From: Corynebacterium singulare
GTDB taxonomy: Bacteria > Actinomycetota > Actinomycetes > Mycobacteriales > Mycobacteriaceae
Assembly (NCBI RefSeq): GCF_000833575.1
Contig: NZ_CP010827.1
Coordinates: 2,443,852 to 2,507,851 of the forward strand
Length of the DNA: 64,000 bases
Reading direction: 5' to 3'
The position numbers were made by a program, and so were the translations under genes. The number at the start of each line of letters is the position of its first letter. Within the stretch, counting starts at the first letter, position 1. The notes beneath the pieces are model-generated. The model made no database searches, was not told the origin of the DNA, and worked only from the letters and a program-made list of their open reading frames with translations. Shown one piece after another: positions 48,794 to 57,700 of this stretch.

Positions 48794-50158
48794 TTACTTC
48801 ACTCCTGCCTGGATAGCGGTGATCGCCACAGTGTTGATGATGTCTGGGACGGTCGCACCGCGGGAGAGGTCGTTGACTGGCTTGTTGAGGCCCTGCAAGA
48901 TTGGGCCGACCGCTAGGGCGCCACCGGTGCGCTGCGCGGTCTTGTAGCCGATGTTGCCGGCCTCCAAGTCCGGGAAGACGAAGACGGACGCCTGACCAGC
49001 GACCGGGGACTCCGGCGCCTTCTTGGCGGCCACGCCCGGGTCGCACGCAGCGTCGAACTGCAGCGGACCGTCCACCGCCACGGAGGAATCGATGTTCTTG
49101 GCGGCTTCCACGGCTGCCGTAACTTTTTCCACGTCTGGGCCAGCACCGGAGGTACCGGTGGAGTAGGACAGCAGGGCCACGCGCGGGTCCAAGCCAAATT
49201 GCGCGGCGGTCTGTGCCGAGACGATGGCAATCTCACCGAGCTGCTCCGGGGTGGGGTTCGGGTTCACGGCACAGTCACCGAAGGCCCACAGGCGCCCCGG
49301 CATGACCATGAGGAAGATGGAGGAAACCACGGAAGCTTCCGGCTTGGTCTTAATGATCTGGAAGGAGGGCTTGATGGTGTGCGCCGTGGTGTGTGCGGCA
49401 CCGGAGACCATGCCATCAGCCAGGCCCTTGTGGACCATCATGGTGGCGAAGTAGGACACGTCCTTCATGGTCTCGCGCGCCTGCTCCAGGGTCACGCCCT
49501 TCTTCTTGCGCAGCTCCGCAAAGTCCGCAGCAAACTCTTCTGCTAGCGGGGACTCCAGGTGGTTAATGATGTCCACTCCGGACAGGTCGATTCCCAAGTC
49601 CTGAGCGCGCTTCTCCACGGTGTCATCACCCAGGATCGTCAACTTCGCCACCTTGCCTTTGAGGAGCTCACCGGCGGCTTCAAGAATGCGGTCATCTTCG
49701 CCCTCCGGCAGGACGATGTGCGCGCCCACCTCGCGGGCCTGGTCCAGAAGCTGCTTCTGAAAGAGTTCCGCACACATATACGGCTCAATCTCCTCCAGTG
49801 AGGAGAGGGCACCGGGAACCGAGGAGACATCGGTCAGCGCGTCCACCACAGTCGCTCCCACGGAGCGTGCGTGATCGAGGGCAAGCTCCGCGGTGCGGGC
49901 AGGCGCGTTGGAGATGAGCACGAACGGCAGACCCAAGGCCGCTGCGGCCTTGGCATCAAAGTCCATGACACCCGTGCCCTGAAGGACTACGTTGCCCTCC
50001 GGGACGTTGTCGAGGACCTGGCTCAGTTCCGTGCCAAGGTCATCAACCTTGGCGAAGGTGGCGCCGAGCTCCTGCGCAACAGCCTCAACCCCCAAGCCGT
50101 CGAAGCCGCGTCCGATGACGCTGATGAATGCAGAATTACGTGAGGACGTGGTGGGCAT
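48794..50158 (-). CDS. pta: phosphate acetyltransferase
   Basis: Protein of 454 aa from the ATG at 50156-50158 (AAAGG six bases upstream). The C-terminal PTA domain (about residues 130-454) has FADFAELRKKKGVTLEQARE, MVSGAAHTTAHTIKPSFQII and LSYSTGTSGAGPDVEKVTAA. The N-terminal domain is short and P-loop-like. It converts acetyl-CoA and phosphate to acetyl phosphate for AckA. In C. glutamicum this operon is controlled by RamA, RamB and GlxR; I could not place their sites confidently. Confidence 0.95.
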   Translation of the reverse strand: MPTTSSRNSAFISVIGRGFDGLGVEAVAQELGATFAKVDDLGTELSQVLDNVPEGNVVLQGTGVMDFDAKAAAALGLPFVLISNAPARTAELALDHARSVGATVVDALTDVSSVPGALSSLEEIEPYMCAELFQKQLLDQAREVGAHIVLPEGEDDRILEAAGELLKGKVAKLTILGDDTVEKRAQDLGIDLSGVDIINHLESPLAEEFAADFAELRKKKGVTLEQARETMKDVSYFATMMVHKGLADGMVSGAAHTTAHTIKPSFQIIKTKPEASVVSSIFLMVMPGRLWAFGDCAVNPNPTPEQLGEIAIVSAQTAAQFGLDPRVALLSYSTGTSGAGPDVEKVTAAVEAAKNIDSSVAVDGPLQFDAACDPGVAAKKAPESPVAGQASVFVFPDLEAGNIGYKTAQRTGGALAVGPILQGLNKPVNDLSRGATVPDIINTVAITAIQAGVK

Positions 50159-50333
50159 AAACAACCTTTCTCTCATGGGAAGGCGTGTAGCCCCGCTCAC
50201 ACACAGGGCACACAGTGACACCTTCACAGTACGGGAACATGCCATCCATCGCCGCACCCCCGCCACGGTCCCGCGCCATTATCCCTGCACAGAAGCGGCC
50301 GCACCACAAGAGAGTGCGCTATTCCACACAAAC

Positions 50334-50363
50334 TTGTCAACCGTGATCCACCCGGGGTAGGCT
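50334..50363 (+). promoter_or_regulatory. promoter of the PTS leader
   Basis: TTGTCA (50334-50339) and TAGGCT (50358-50363) are separated by 18 bp. Transcription would start just before the RAT sequence at 50371, which is where an antitermination leader should begin. Confidence 0.6.
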
Positions 50364-50370
50364 TCTGACC

Positions 50371-50468
50371 AGGATTGTTACTTCGGGCAAGACCTAGGCT
50401 CCCCACTCATTGACGCGTGGGGATGGTTCGGCATGAACCATCGCGGCCTAGGTCTTTTGTGGTTTTTA
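50371..50468 (+). promoter_or_regulatory. RAT antiterminator and terminator in the PTS leader
   Basis: GGATTGTTACTTCGGGCAAG at 50372-50391 closely matches the ribonucleic antiterminator consensus bound by BglG/LicT proteins. Its 3' end overlaps the left arm of a hairpin (AAGACCTAGG at 50389-50398, CCTAGGTCTT at 50447-50456) followed by TTGTGGTTTTT. Binding of the cognate antiterminator would block the terminator and allow transcription of the PTS gene. The BglG-type protein is encoded downstream at 52726. Confidence 0.88.
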
Positions 50469-50501
50469 TACTCCAGCCCGCTTACCCGCGAAAGGACTGA
50501 C

Positions 50502-52583
50502 ATGTCGACTGAAGTTCGCTCGCCAGCTGAAGCCATCATCGATGGCATCGGCGGAGCGGAGAACGTCACCTCGCTCACGCACTGTGCCACGCGCCTCCGC
50601 TTCGAGCTGGCCGATTCCTCCAAGGCAGACAAAGAGGCACTCGAGGCCATCCCCAAGGTCATGGGTGCCGTGCCCCAGGGCGGCCGCAACTACCAGGTGG
50701 TCATCGGCGGCGACGTCGCCACGGTCTACGACCAGATCATGGCCCTTCCCCAGATGAAGGAAGGCGGTGAGCACACCGGCCGCTCCAACGATGATGTCAA
50801 GGCCGCCGCGCGCGCTAAGTCCAAGGGCAAGGTGCCGTGGCTCGACGCCTTCTTCGAGTACCTCTCGGATTCCTTCCGCCCCATCCTGGGTGTGCTACTG
50901 GGCGCCTCCCTGGTTATCGCCTTCGCATCAGTGCTGGATGCCTTCGAAGTCGTGGACTTCCGCTCCCCGGACAAGCCGGCCTCGTGGTTCTTCGTGGATG
51001 CTATGTGGCGTTCTGTCTTCTTCTTCCTGCCGGTCATGGTGGCTTATAACGCTGGCAAGAAGCTGCGCATCGACCCCTGGGTTCCCGCAACGATCATGCT
51101 TGCTCTTTTCACCCCGGAATTCCTCAATCTCTCGGAGAATCCTGCGGTCCAGTGCGTCACCAACGACACCCTCGGTGCGGAGCAGTGCTCCATTGAGATT
51201 TTCGGCATGACCATGCAGCTGCAGGACTACGGCGGAAACGTCTTCGTCCCGCTCATTATGGCCGCCGTTGCTGCGCTGTTCTACAAGGGTTTCCAGAAGA
51301 TCATCCCGTCCGCGGTTCACATGGTCTTCGTCCCCTTCCTTACCATGCTCTTCGTCATCCCGTTGACGGCCTTCCTCATCGGCCCCTTCGGCGTGTGGGC
51401 CGGTAACGGCATTGGCGCCGGCCTGTCCTGGATGAATGACAACGTTCCGTTCGTCTTCGCCCTGGCCATCCCGATGCTCTACCCATTCCTCGTCCCACTG
51501 GGCCTGCACTGGCCGCTCAACGCCCTCATGCTGGTCAACATCCAGACCTTGGGCTATGACTTCATCCAGGGCCCGATGGGTGCATGGAACTTTGCCTGCT
51601 TCGGCGCCACCGCTGGTGTTCTGGCCATTTCCATCCGTGACCACGACACCGTGATGCGCCAGACCTCCGGCTCTGCCCTCCTGGCCGGCCTACTCGGTGG
51701 TGTGTCTGAGCCTTCGCTCTACGGTATCCACCTGCGCTTCAAGAGGATTTACCCGCGCATGCTGGTCGGCTGCTTCGCTGGTGGCCTGACTGTGGCTTTG
51801 CTGACGCTGGGCACGAACGGCATTACTACCGACGCCTTCGTGTTCACCTCCCTGCTGACCATTCCGGTCTTCACCCCGATGGCCAAGTACGCCATCTCCA
51901 TCGCCGTGGCTTTCGTCGTGGCCTTCCTGCTCATCTTCTTCACCGATTACCGCACCCCGGAGGAACGCGCAGAGGCTAAGGCCGCACGTGAGGCCGCCGA
52001 GCTCGGTGAAGCTAACGCCGACAATGCCGGTGACGCCGGCGCTGCCGGTGCGGGCGCTGCAGGTGCTGCAACCGCTACCGCCACCAAGAGCGACGCCCCG
52101 GCCAAAGCCGCTGCACCCGCTGCTGGCACCACCACTGACATCGCCTCCCCAGCTGCCGGTGAGGTTGTAGCCATGGCCGACATCGATGACCCGGTCTTCT
52201 CCGCCGGCACGCTCGGTGATGGTGTGGGCATCGTCCCTGAAAACAATGACGTCTACTCCCCCGTGTCCGGCACCGTGGTCAGCGCCATGAAATCCGGCCA
52301 CGCCTACGGCATCAAGACTTCAGACGGCGTGGAGGTCCTCGTCCACATCGGTATCAACACCGTAAAGATGAAGGGTGAGGGGTTCACACCAGCCGTCAAG
52401 AAGGGCGACACCGTGAAGAAGGGTGAGCTCCTAGCCACCGTTGACTTCGACAAGGTCCGCGCGGCCGGCTACGACACCACCATCGTCCTAGCTGTAACCA
52501 ACACCAAGGCTTTGGCTGCCGTGTCCCCGGCTGGTCTGAAGCACGCATCTGCGGGCGACACGGTTATCACCACCACCCGTTAA
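50502..52583 (+). CDS. PTS beta-glucoside-type EIIBCA permease
   Basis: Protein of 693 aa with three domains. EIIB (1-90) carries the phosphorylated C28 in SLTHCATRLRFEL. EIIC (about 110-480) has some ten helices and the LLGGVSEPSLYGI sugar-site signature. After an Ala-rich linker, EIIA (about 550-690) has the catalytic His in VEVLVHIGINTVKMKGEGF. It takes up and phosphorylates a beta-glucoside or related sugar. Start ATG 50502 with GAAAGGAC upstream. No phospho-beta-glucosidase gene is adjacent, which is unusual for a bgl locus. Confidence 0.93.
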   Translation: MSTEVRSPAEAIIDGIGGAENVTSLTHCATRLRFELADSSKADKEALEAIPKVMGAVPQGGRNYQVVIGGDVATVYDQIMALPQMKEGGEHTGRSNDDVKAAARAKSKGKVPWLDAFFEYLSDSFRPILGVLLGASLVIAFASVLDAFEVVDFRSPDKPASWFFVDAMWRSVFFFLPVMVAYNAGKKLRIDPWVPATIMLALFTPEFLNLSENPAVQCVTNDTLGAEQCSIEIFGMTMQLQDYGGNVFVPLIMAAVAALFYKGFQKIIPSAVHMVFVPFLTMLFVIPLTAFLIGPFGVWAGNGIGAGLSWMNDNVPFVFALAIPMLYPFLVPLGLHWPLNALMLVNIQTLGYDFIQGPMGAWNFACFGATAGVLAISIRDHDTVMRQTSGSALLAGLLGGVSEPSLYGIHLRFKRIYPRMLVGCFAGGLTVALLTLGTNGITTDAFVFTSLLTIPVFTPMAKYAISIAVAFVVAFLLIFFTDYRTPEERAEAKAAREAAELGEANADNAGDAGAAGAGAAGAATATATKSDAPAKAAAPAAGTTTDIASPAAGEVVAMADIDDPVFSAGTLGDGVGIVPENNDVYSPVSGTVVSAMKSGHAYGIKTSDGVEVLVHIGINTVKMKGEGFTPAVKKGDTVKKGELLATVDFDKVRAAGYDTTIVLAVTNTKALAAVSPAGLKHASAGDTVITTTR

Positions 52584-52595
52584 CAACCTCCGACT

Positions 52596-52630
52596 AAGCT
52601 GGCTCGATGTTCCGCCATCGTGGCCAGCTT
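52596..52630 (+). terminator. hairpin between the PTS gene and bglG
   Basis: The arms AAGCTGGC (52596-52603) and GCCAGCTT (52623-52630) are followed by TGTC. It is probably a partial terminator that lowers bglG expression relative to the PTS gene. Confidence 0.55.
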
Positions 52631-52725
52631 TGTCATATGCGGATCGAACCTTATCCTCGGGCCCACCCCAGGCCCAGTCGGCCTTTCTTCACAAGAAGAG
52701 TCCTCCCACAAGAGAAAGGTGCCTC

Positions 52726-53553
52726 GTGCAACTGTTGCGTGTGTTTAACAACAACGTCGTTCTCGCACGGCGCGGTGAGGAGGAGGTCATCGTCACTGGC
52801 CGCGGTATCGGCTTCCAAGCCCACCCCGGATCACCAGTAGATCCGGACAAGGTGGCCAAGGTTTTCGTCCCCGATTCTGGCCGCGATCCCGATCACCTCG
52901 CCGCCATGATTGCCGGTATCCCCGGCGAGTACGTGCAGCTGGTCATTGATGCCATGCACAGCGTGGACATGTCGGAGGCCCTGCGCAGCAAGCTCACGCT
53001 CGTCGTGGCAGTTGCGGATCACATCCACGGCGCGGTCTCTCGGGGCACCGCAATTGCTTATCCCTTGGAGGCTGAGGTTCGCCATCTTTACGCCGAGGAC
53101 TTTGCCCTCGCGCAGCATCTTCTGGCCGCCATTAACGATGGCCTTCAGAAGCCCCTAGCCCAGGATGAGGCTGTGGCTATTACCTTGCATCTTGTCAACG
53201 CTGGCTTCGCCGTCGGTGATTTGTCGGGCACCTACCGCATGACGGGCCTCATCCAGCAGATTTTGGCCGTGATTGGTTCCCACAATGACACGGAGCTCAA
53301 CAGCGAGGACATCTCCGTCGCCCGTTTCATCACGCACCTGCGCTACCTCTTCGTGCGCATGGCGGAGCATAAGCAACTCGATTCCGATGACCGCCAAGTA
53401 GCCACTGCCATTTCAGCCCGCTACCCCGAGGCGGGCGAGACCGCCCAGATTGTTTCCAATCTCATTGAGCTGCGCCTCGATGACGCTCTCACCCCCGATG
53501 AGGTCTCCTACCTAACGCTGCACATCGCGCGCCTGCAGGAGGCCTCTGTCTAG
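52726..53553 (+). CDS. bglG: BglG/LicT-family transcriptional antiterminator
   Basis: Protein of 275 aa from the GTG at 52726 (AGAAAGG upstream). The N-terminal RNA-binding domain starts QLLRVFNNNVVLARRGEEE, the usual CAT domain pattern. Two PRD domains follow with regulatory His residues, for example in DAMHSVDM and VADHIHGAVSRG (PRD1), and LTLHIARL near the end (PRD2). It should bind the RAT at 50371 and be controlled by phosphorylation from HPr and the EII of this locus. Confidence 0.93.
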   Translation: MQLLRVFNNNVVLARRGEEEVIVTGRGIGFQAHPGSPVDPDKVAKVFVPDSGRDPDHLAAMIAGIPGEYVQLVIDAMHSVDMSEALRSKLTLVVAVADHIHGAVSRGTAIAYPLEAEVRHLYAEDFALAQHLLAAINDGLQKPLAQDEAVAITLHLVNAGFAVGDLSGTYRMTGLIQQILAVIGSHNDTELNSEDISVARFITHLRYLFVRMAEHKQLDSDDRQVATAISARYPEAGETAQIVSNLIELRLDDALTPDEVSYLTLHIARLQEASV

Positions 53554-53587
53554 CTGCAGTCAGCCCCCCCCACAGACGCAGCTAGAC
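53548..53587. terminator. hairpin between bglG and the sortase gene
   Basis: Perfect 10-bp arms GTCTAGCTGC and GCAGCTAGAC lie across the bglG stop codon. The genes converge here, so it may end both transcripts. Confidence 0.55.
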
Positions 53588-53603
53588 AGCACTGGATCCG
53601 ATA

Positions 53604-54503
53604 TTAGGCCGCCGGTACCTCAGCCGGGGCTTCAGCAGGAGCCTCTGCCGGCACTTCGCCTGCCCCTTCGACAGGCGCCACCGGCTCCGCCACGGTAATG
53701 ATGTTGTCCTCGTAGCCCAGCTGGCCACCGACGAACTTTCCGCCACACGTAATGAGCACCAGGCGGTTCTCGCCCTCTGTGTCATTGACAACGTCTGGGA
53801 ATCCTGCGCCCTTCGGCAAACGATACGGCGCCTCCGTCACGCGGAACATGCGCTCCTCGCCATCAATGTAAACCGTGAACTCCTGCCCCTGTTCCAAGGT
53901 GGTGAATTTCTCGGCAAAGCCGGTGCCCTGGCCCTGGTAATTGATGTGGCCAGTAATCACGCTGGAGCCCACCGGGCCTGCCTCGCCGGGAACTGCCGAC
54001 GCCGAGTACCAGCCCAAACGCGACACATCACGCGGCGGAATCAACATTCCGTTCTCAGTGACCTGAATTGGGTCAACCGCTGCGATCTCCTCGTTGATGC
54101 CCAGCGACATCGCACCGAAGTCACGGAATTCACCCGGGGCAGCATCAATCTCTTGGTTCTGCTCACCCGAATCATCCACGAACGGGTCAGAGTTGGTCGT
54201 CGTCGGTGCGGCCTCCTCCGTGGCCGACGCCACCGTCGAAGACGCGCCTGCGTCCCCTGCGTCATCGTCGCCGTTACGACCGAAATACAACACCAGCTGG
54301 ATAACCACCAGGATGATGGCTATCAACGCCAGGATGGCCCAGAGCGCCTTCTTACCGCCCTTCTTCTCACCATCATCCGGCTTCCTGTGTGCGCCACCGG
54401 CCGGCACCGATGCTGATGACGATGCCGCCGCGGCATCTGATTCCGCACCAGAATCCTGCCCGGGATATTTCGGGATTCCGTTCGTTTCTTCCGAATCAGA
54501 CAT
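53604..54503 (-). CDS. class F-like sortase
   Basis: Protein of 299 aa with a cytoplasmic Ser/Ala-rich N-terminus, one membrane helix (ALWAILALIAIILVVIQLVL) and an extracellular sortase domain. The catalytic His is in SSVITGHINYQG and the Cys in RLVLITCGG. The position after the Cys loop where I expect the conserved Arg reads GYEDNIITVA, with Glu instead. The C-terminus ends in a Pro/Ala/Glu repeat (PAEAPAEAPAEVPAA). It lies just downstream of the giant VaFE surface protein gene on the same strand, separated by a terminator-like hairpin, so it may process that protein; no LPxTG motif is seen there. Confidence 0.85.
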   Translation of the reverse strand: MSDSEETNGIPKYPGQDSGAESDAAAASSSASVPAGGAHRKPDDGEKKGGKKALWAILALIAIILVVIQLVLYFGRNGDDDAGDAGASSTVASATEEAAPTTTNSDPFVDDSGEQNQEIDAAPGEFRDFGAMSLGINEEIAAVDPIQVTENGMLIPPRDVSRLGWYSASAVPGEAGPVGSSVITGHINYQGQGTGFAEKFTTLEQGQEFTVYIDGEERMFRVTEAPYRLPKGAGFPDVVNDTEGENRLVLITCGGKFVGGQLGYEDNIITVAEPVAPVEGAGEVPAEAPAEAPAEVPAA

Positions 54504-54606
54504 AGCTGTTTACTCCTTCGTTGCTGCAGGCCACCGCAACACGCAGTTGACCTCGTGGTGCTCACACACTTCAATAATAATTTTTCTAATTAAACAATAG
54601 ATGACA

Positions 54607-54645
54607 AATCCCCTCCAGTGTTCACTACGAACCCTGGAGGGGATT
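54607..54645 (-). terminator. terminator after the VaFE surface protein gene
   Basis: Perfect 12-bp arms AATCCCCTCCAG and CTGGAGGGGATT, followed on the minus strand by TTGTCATC. It separates the surface protein gene from the sortase gene. Confidence 0.7.
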
Positions 54646-54712
54646 GCCCTACACAAGTTCTGCCCCTTCCAACCCCTGCCTTGATGGGCTAGGGACCGGC
54701 GGACGAGGCGGA

Positions 54713-57700
54713 CTACTTGATGAAGTCCTTCATGCCAGGCTCAAGCTTGGTCGCACCGGACGGTACGTGCTTGATCTCGACACGCTCAGCGTTGGACGGC
54801 AGCGGCATGCCAGCGTCCTCCGGCGGGGTAGCGTCCAGGACGACAACCTCACGGTCATCGCGACCAGTGTTTTCACCAGTCTCCTCGGACGACTCACCAG
54901 CGTTGTCACCGGTGGACTCGCCGCGGTTATCGCCGCGGTCGTTGTCCTCGATGACCTCAGAGGTGCCCTTACCACCATCGTGGTCGCCACCATTGCCACC
55001 GTTGCCACCGTCGATAATGAGCTTGATGAGGCCCAGACCTGGGATGAGCAGCAGCCACCACGGCAGGTCAGACTTCTTCGAGCTGCCATCCTCGTCACCA
55101 GGCTTGTCGCCCGGCTTGTTCGGGGTCGTCTCCTCACCCGGCTTGTTCGGAGTGGTCTCCTCACCCGGCTTATTCGGAGTGGTCTCCTCACCCGGCTTAT
55201 TCGGGGTCGTCTCCTCACCCGGCTTGTTCGGAGTGGTCTCCTCACCCGGCTTGTTCGGAGTGGTCTCCTCACCCGGCTTGTTCGGGGTCGTCTCCTCACC
55301 CGGCTTATTCGGAGTGGTCTCCTCACCCGGCTTATTCGGAGTGGTCTCCTCACCCGGCTTATTCGGAGTGGTCTCCTCACCCGGCTTATTCGGGGTCGTC
55401 TCCTCACCCGGCTTGTTCGGAGTCGTCTCCGTCTCCTTCGGAACGGTCTGATCCTTATCGTTGATGTCCTTGTGGTCAGCGATGAAGTTCGGCTCATCCT
55501 CGGATGCATCCGGAGTATCCTGACCCAACTTGTCAACCTCGACAGAAGTCAGCTCCTCAAAAGCAACCGCAGCCTCAACAACACCCTCAAGATTCTCATC
55601 AACAGTGATTTCAACAACGGCCTCACCATTAGCAGTCTCCGGGGCAAAGGTCAGCTGACCATCACCCACAACAGTCTCACCATCAGCCTTAGAAATCAGC
55701 TCAGCCTTCAAGGTGTAGGTCTTGCCCGGAACAAGGTTGTTAAACGACACCGTGTCCTCAACTACAGCACCAGCAACAACCTCGGTAGCACCGTTAGCGA
55801 AATCAGCATTAGTAGAAATCCGCGGCAACTCATCCTTAGTAGTCACCGTCTGATCATCATCAGTGATGTCCTCATGCTTGCCAATCTCATTCGGAGTCTC
55901 ATTACCCGGAGTCTCCTCACCCTTGTCATTGACCTGCTTAGAAGTCAGCTTCTCGAAAGCAACCGCAGCCTCAACCGGCTCAGTAACCTTCTCATCAACA
56001 ACAATGGTCACAGCCTCAGTGCCATTCGGCTCAGTCGGCACAAACTTGTGGCCAGTCGTCTCACCAAGAACAGACTTACCATCCGCCTTGGAAATCAACT
56101 TCGCATCCAGGAAGTACTCCTTACCCGGAACCAGACCCTCATAAGAAACCTGATCCACAATCTTCGCGCCGCCAACAACTACACGCAGGCCACCATCAAA
56201 ATCAGCATTCGTCGACACAATCGCATTCTTCTTCTCACCCGGCTCATCACCCGGCCCAGAAGGCTTCGACGGCTCATCCGACGGCTCCTCAGAAGGCTCC
56301 TCAGACTCCGACGAAGAAGAAGAGGAAGAAGACTCAGAAGAAGAGGACTCACTCGACTTCGACGACGTCACAGAAGACTCAGACTTAGTCGTCGTCACCG
56401 TCGTCTTCGACGAGGTCTCAGACGTCTTCGGCGTCTCAGACTCACCCGGACCACACGGATTCACCGGAGTCGTCGTCGACTCAGTCGTCTCCTGATCCTG
56501 CGGCTGCGTCGGCTCAGTCGTCTGATCCTGCGGCTGCGTCGGCTCAGTCGTCTGATCCTGCGGCTGCGTCGGCTCAGTAGTCGTCGAACACTCCTCACCC
56601 GGCTTCTCAGACGTAGTCGTTTCCGGAGTCTCCGTCTCCTTCGGAACGGTCTGATCCTTATCGTTGATGTCCTTGTGGTCAGCGATGAAGTTCGGCTCAT
56701 CCTCGGATGCATCCGGAGTATCCTGACCCAACTTGTCAACCTCGACAGAAGTCAGCTCCTCAAAAGCAACCGCAGCCTCAACAACACCCTCAAGATTCTC
56801 ATCAACAGTGATTTCAACAACGGCCTCACCATTAGCAGTCTCCGGAGCAAAGGTCAGCTGACCATCACCCACAACAGTCTCACCATCAGCCTTAGAAATC
56901 AGCTCAGCCTTCAAGGTGTAGTTCTTACCCGGAACAAGGTTGTTAAACGACACCGTGTCCTCAACTACAGCACCAGCAACAACCTCGGTAGCACCGTTAG
57001 CGAAATCAGCATTAGTAGAAATCCGCGGCAACTCATCCTTAGTAGTCACCGTCTGATCATCATCAGTGATGTCCTCATGCTTGCCAATCTCATTCGGAGT
57101 CTCATTACCCGGAGTCTCCTCACCCTTGTCATTGACCTGCTTAGAAGTCAGCTTCTCGAAAGCAACCGCAGCCTCAACCGGCTCAGTAACCTTCTCATCA
57201 ACAACAATGGTCACAGCCTCAGTGCCATTCGGCTCAGTCGGCACAAACTTGTGGCCAGTCGTCTCACCAAGAACAGACTTACCATCCGCCTTGGAAATCA
57301 ACTTCGCATCCAGGAAGTACTCCTTACCCGGAACCAGACCCTCATAAGAAACCTGATCCACAATCTTCGCGCCGCCAACAACTACACGCAGGCCACCATC
57401 AAAATCAGCATTCGTCGACACAATCGCATTCTTCTTCTCACCCGGCTCATCACCCGGCCCAGAAGGCTTCGACGGCTCATCCGACGGCTCCTCAGAAGGC
57501 TCCTCAGACTCCGACGAAGAAGAAGAGGAAGAAGACTCAGAAGAAGAGGACTCACTCGACTTCGACGACGTCACAGAAGACTCAGACTTAGTCGTCGTCA
57601 CCGTCGTCTTCGACGAGGTCTCAGACGTCTTCGGCGTCTCAGACTCACCCGGACCACACGGATTCACCGGAGTCGTCGACTCAGTCGACGACGCAGGCTC

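Larger units (their letters stand above)
50159..50501. other. intergenic region between pta and the PTS gene
   Basis: Divergent spacer of 343 bp. It holds the pta promoter on the minus strand (not localised), and on the plus strand the promoter at 50334-50363 and the RAT/terminator leader at 50371-50468. There is no protein gene. Confidence 0.7.

Noticed and set aside
50159..50333. GlxR or RamB sites upstream of pta.
   Set aside because: Several partial TGTGA/TCACA-like matches exist, but none keeps the full spacing and both half-sites well enough to report.
55101..55427. CRISPR-like array of short direct repeats.
   Set aside because: The units are contiguous 27-mers in frame with a protein, there are no unique spacers, and no cas genes are present.
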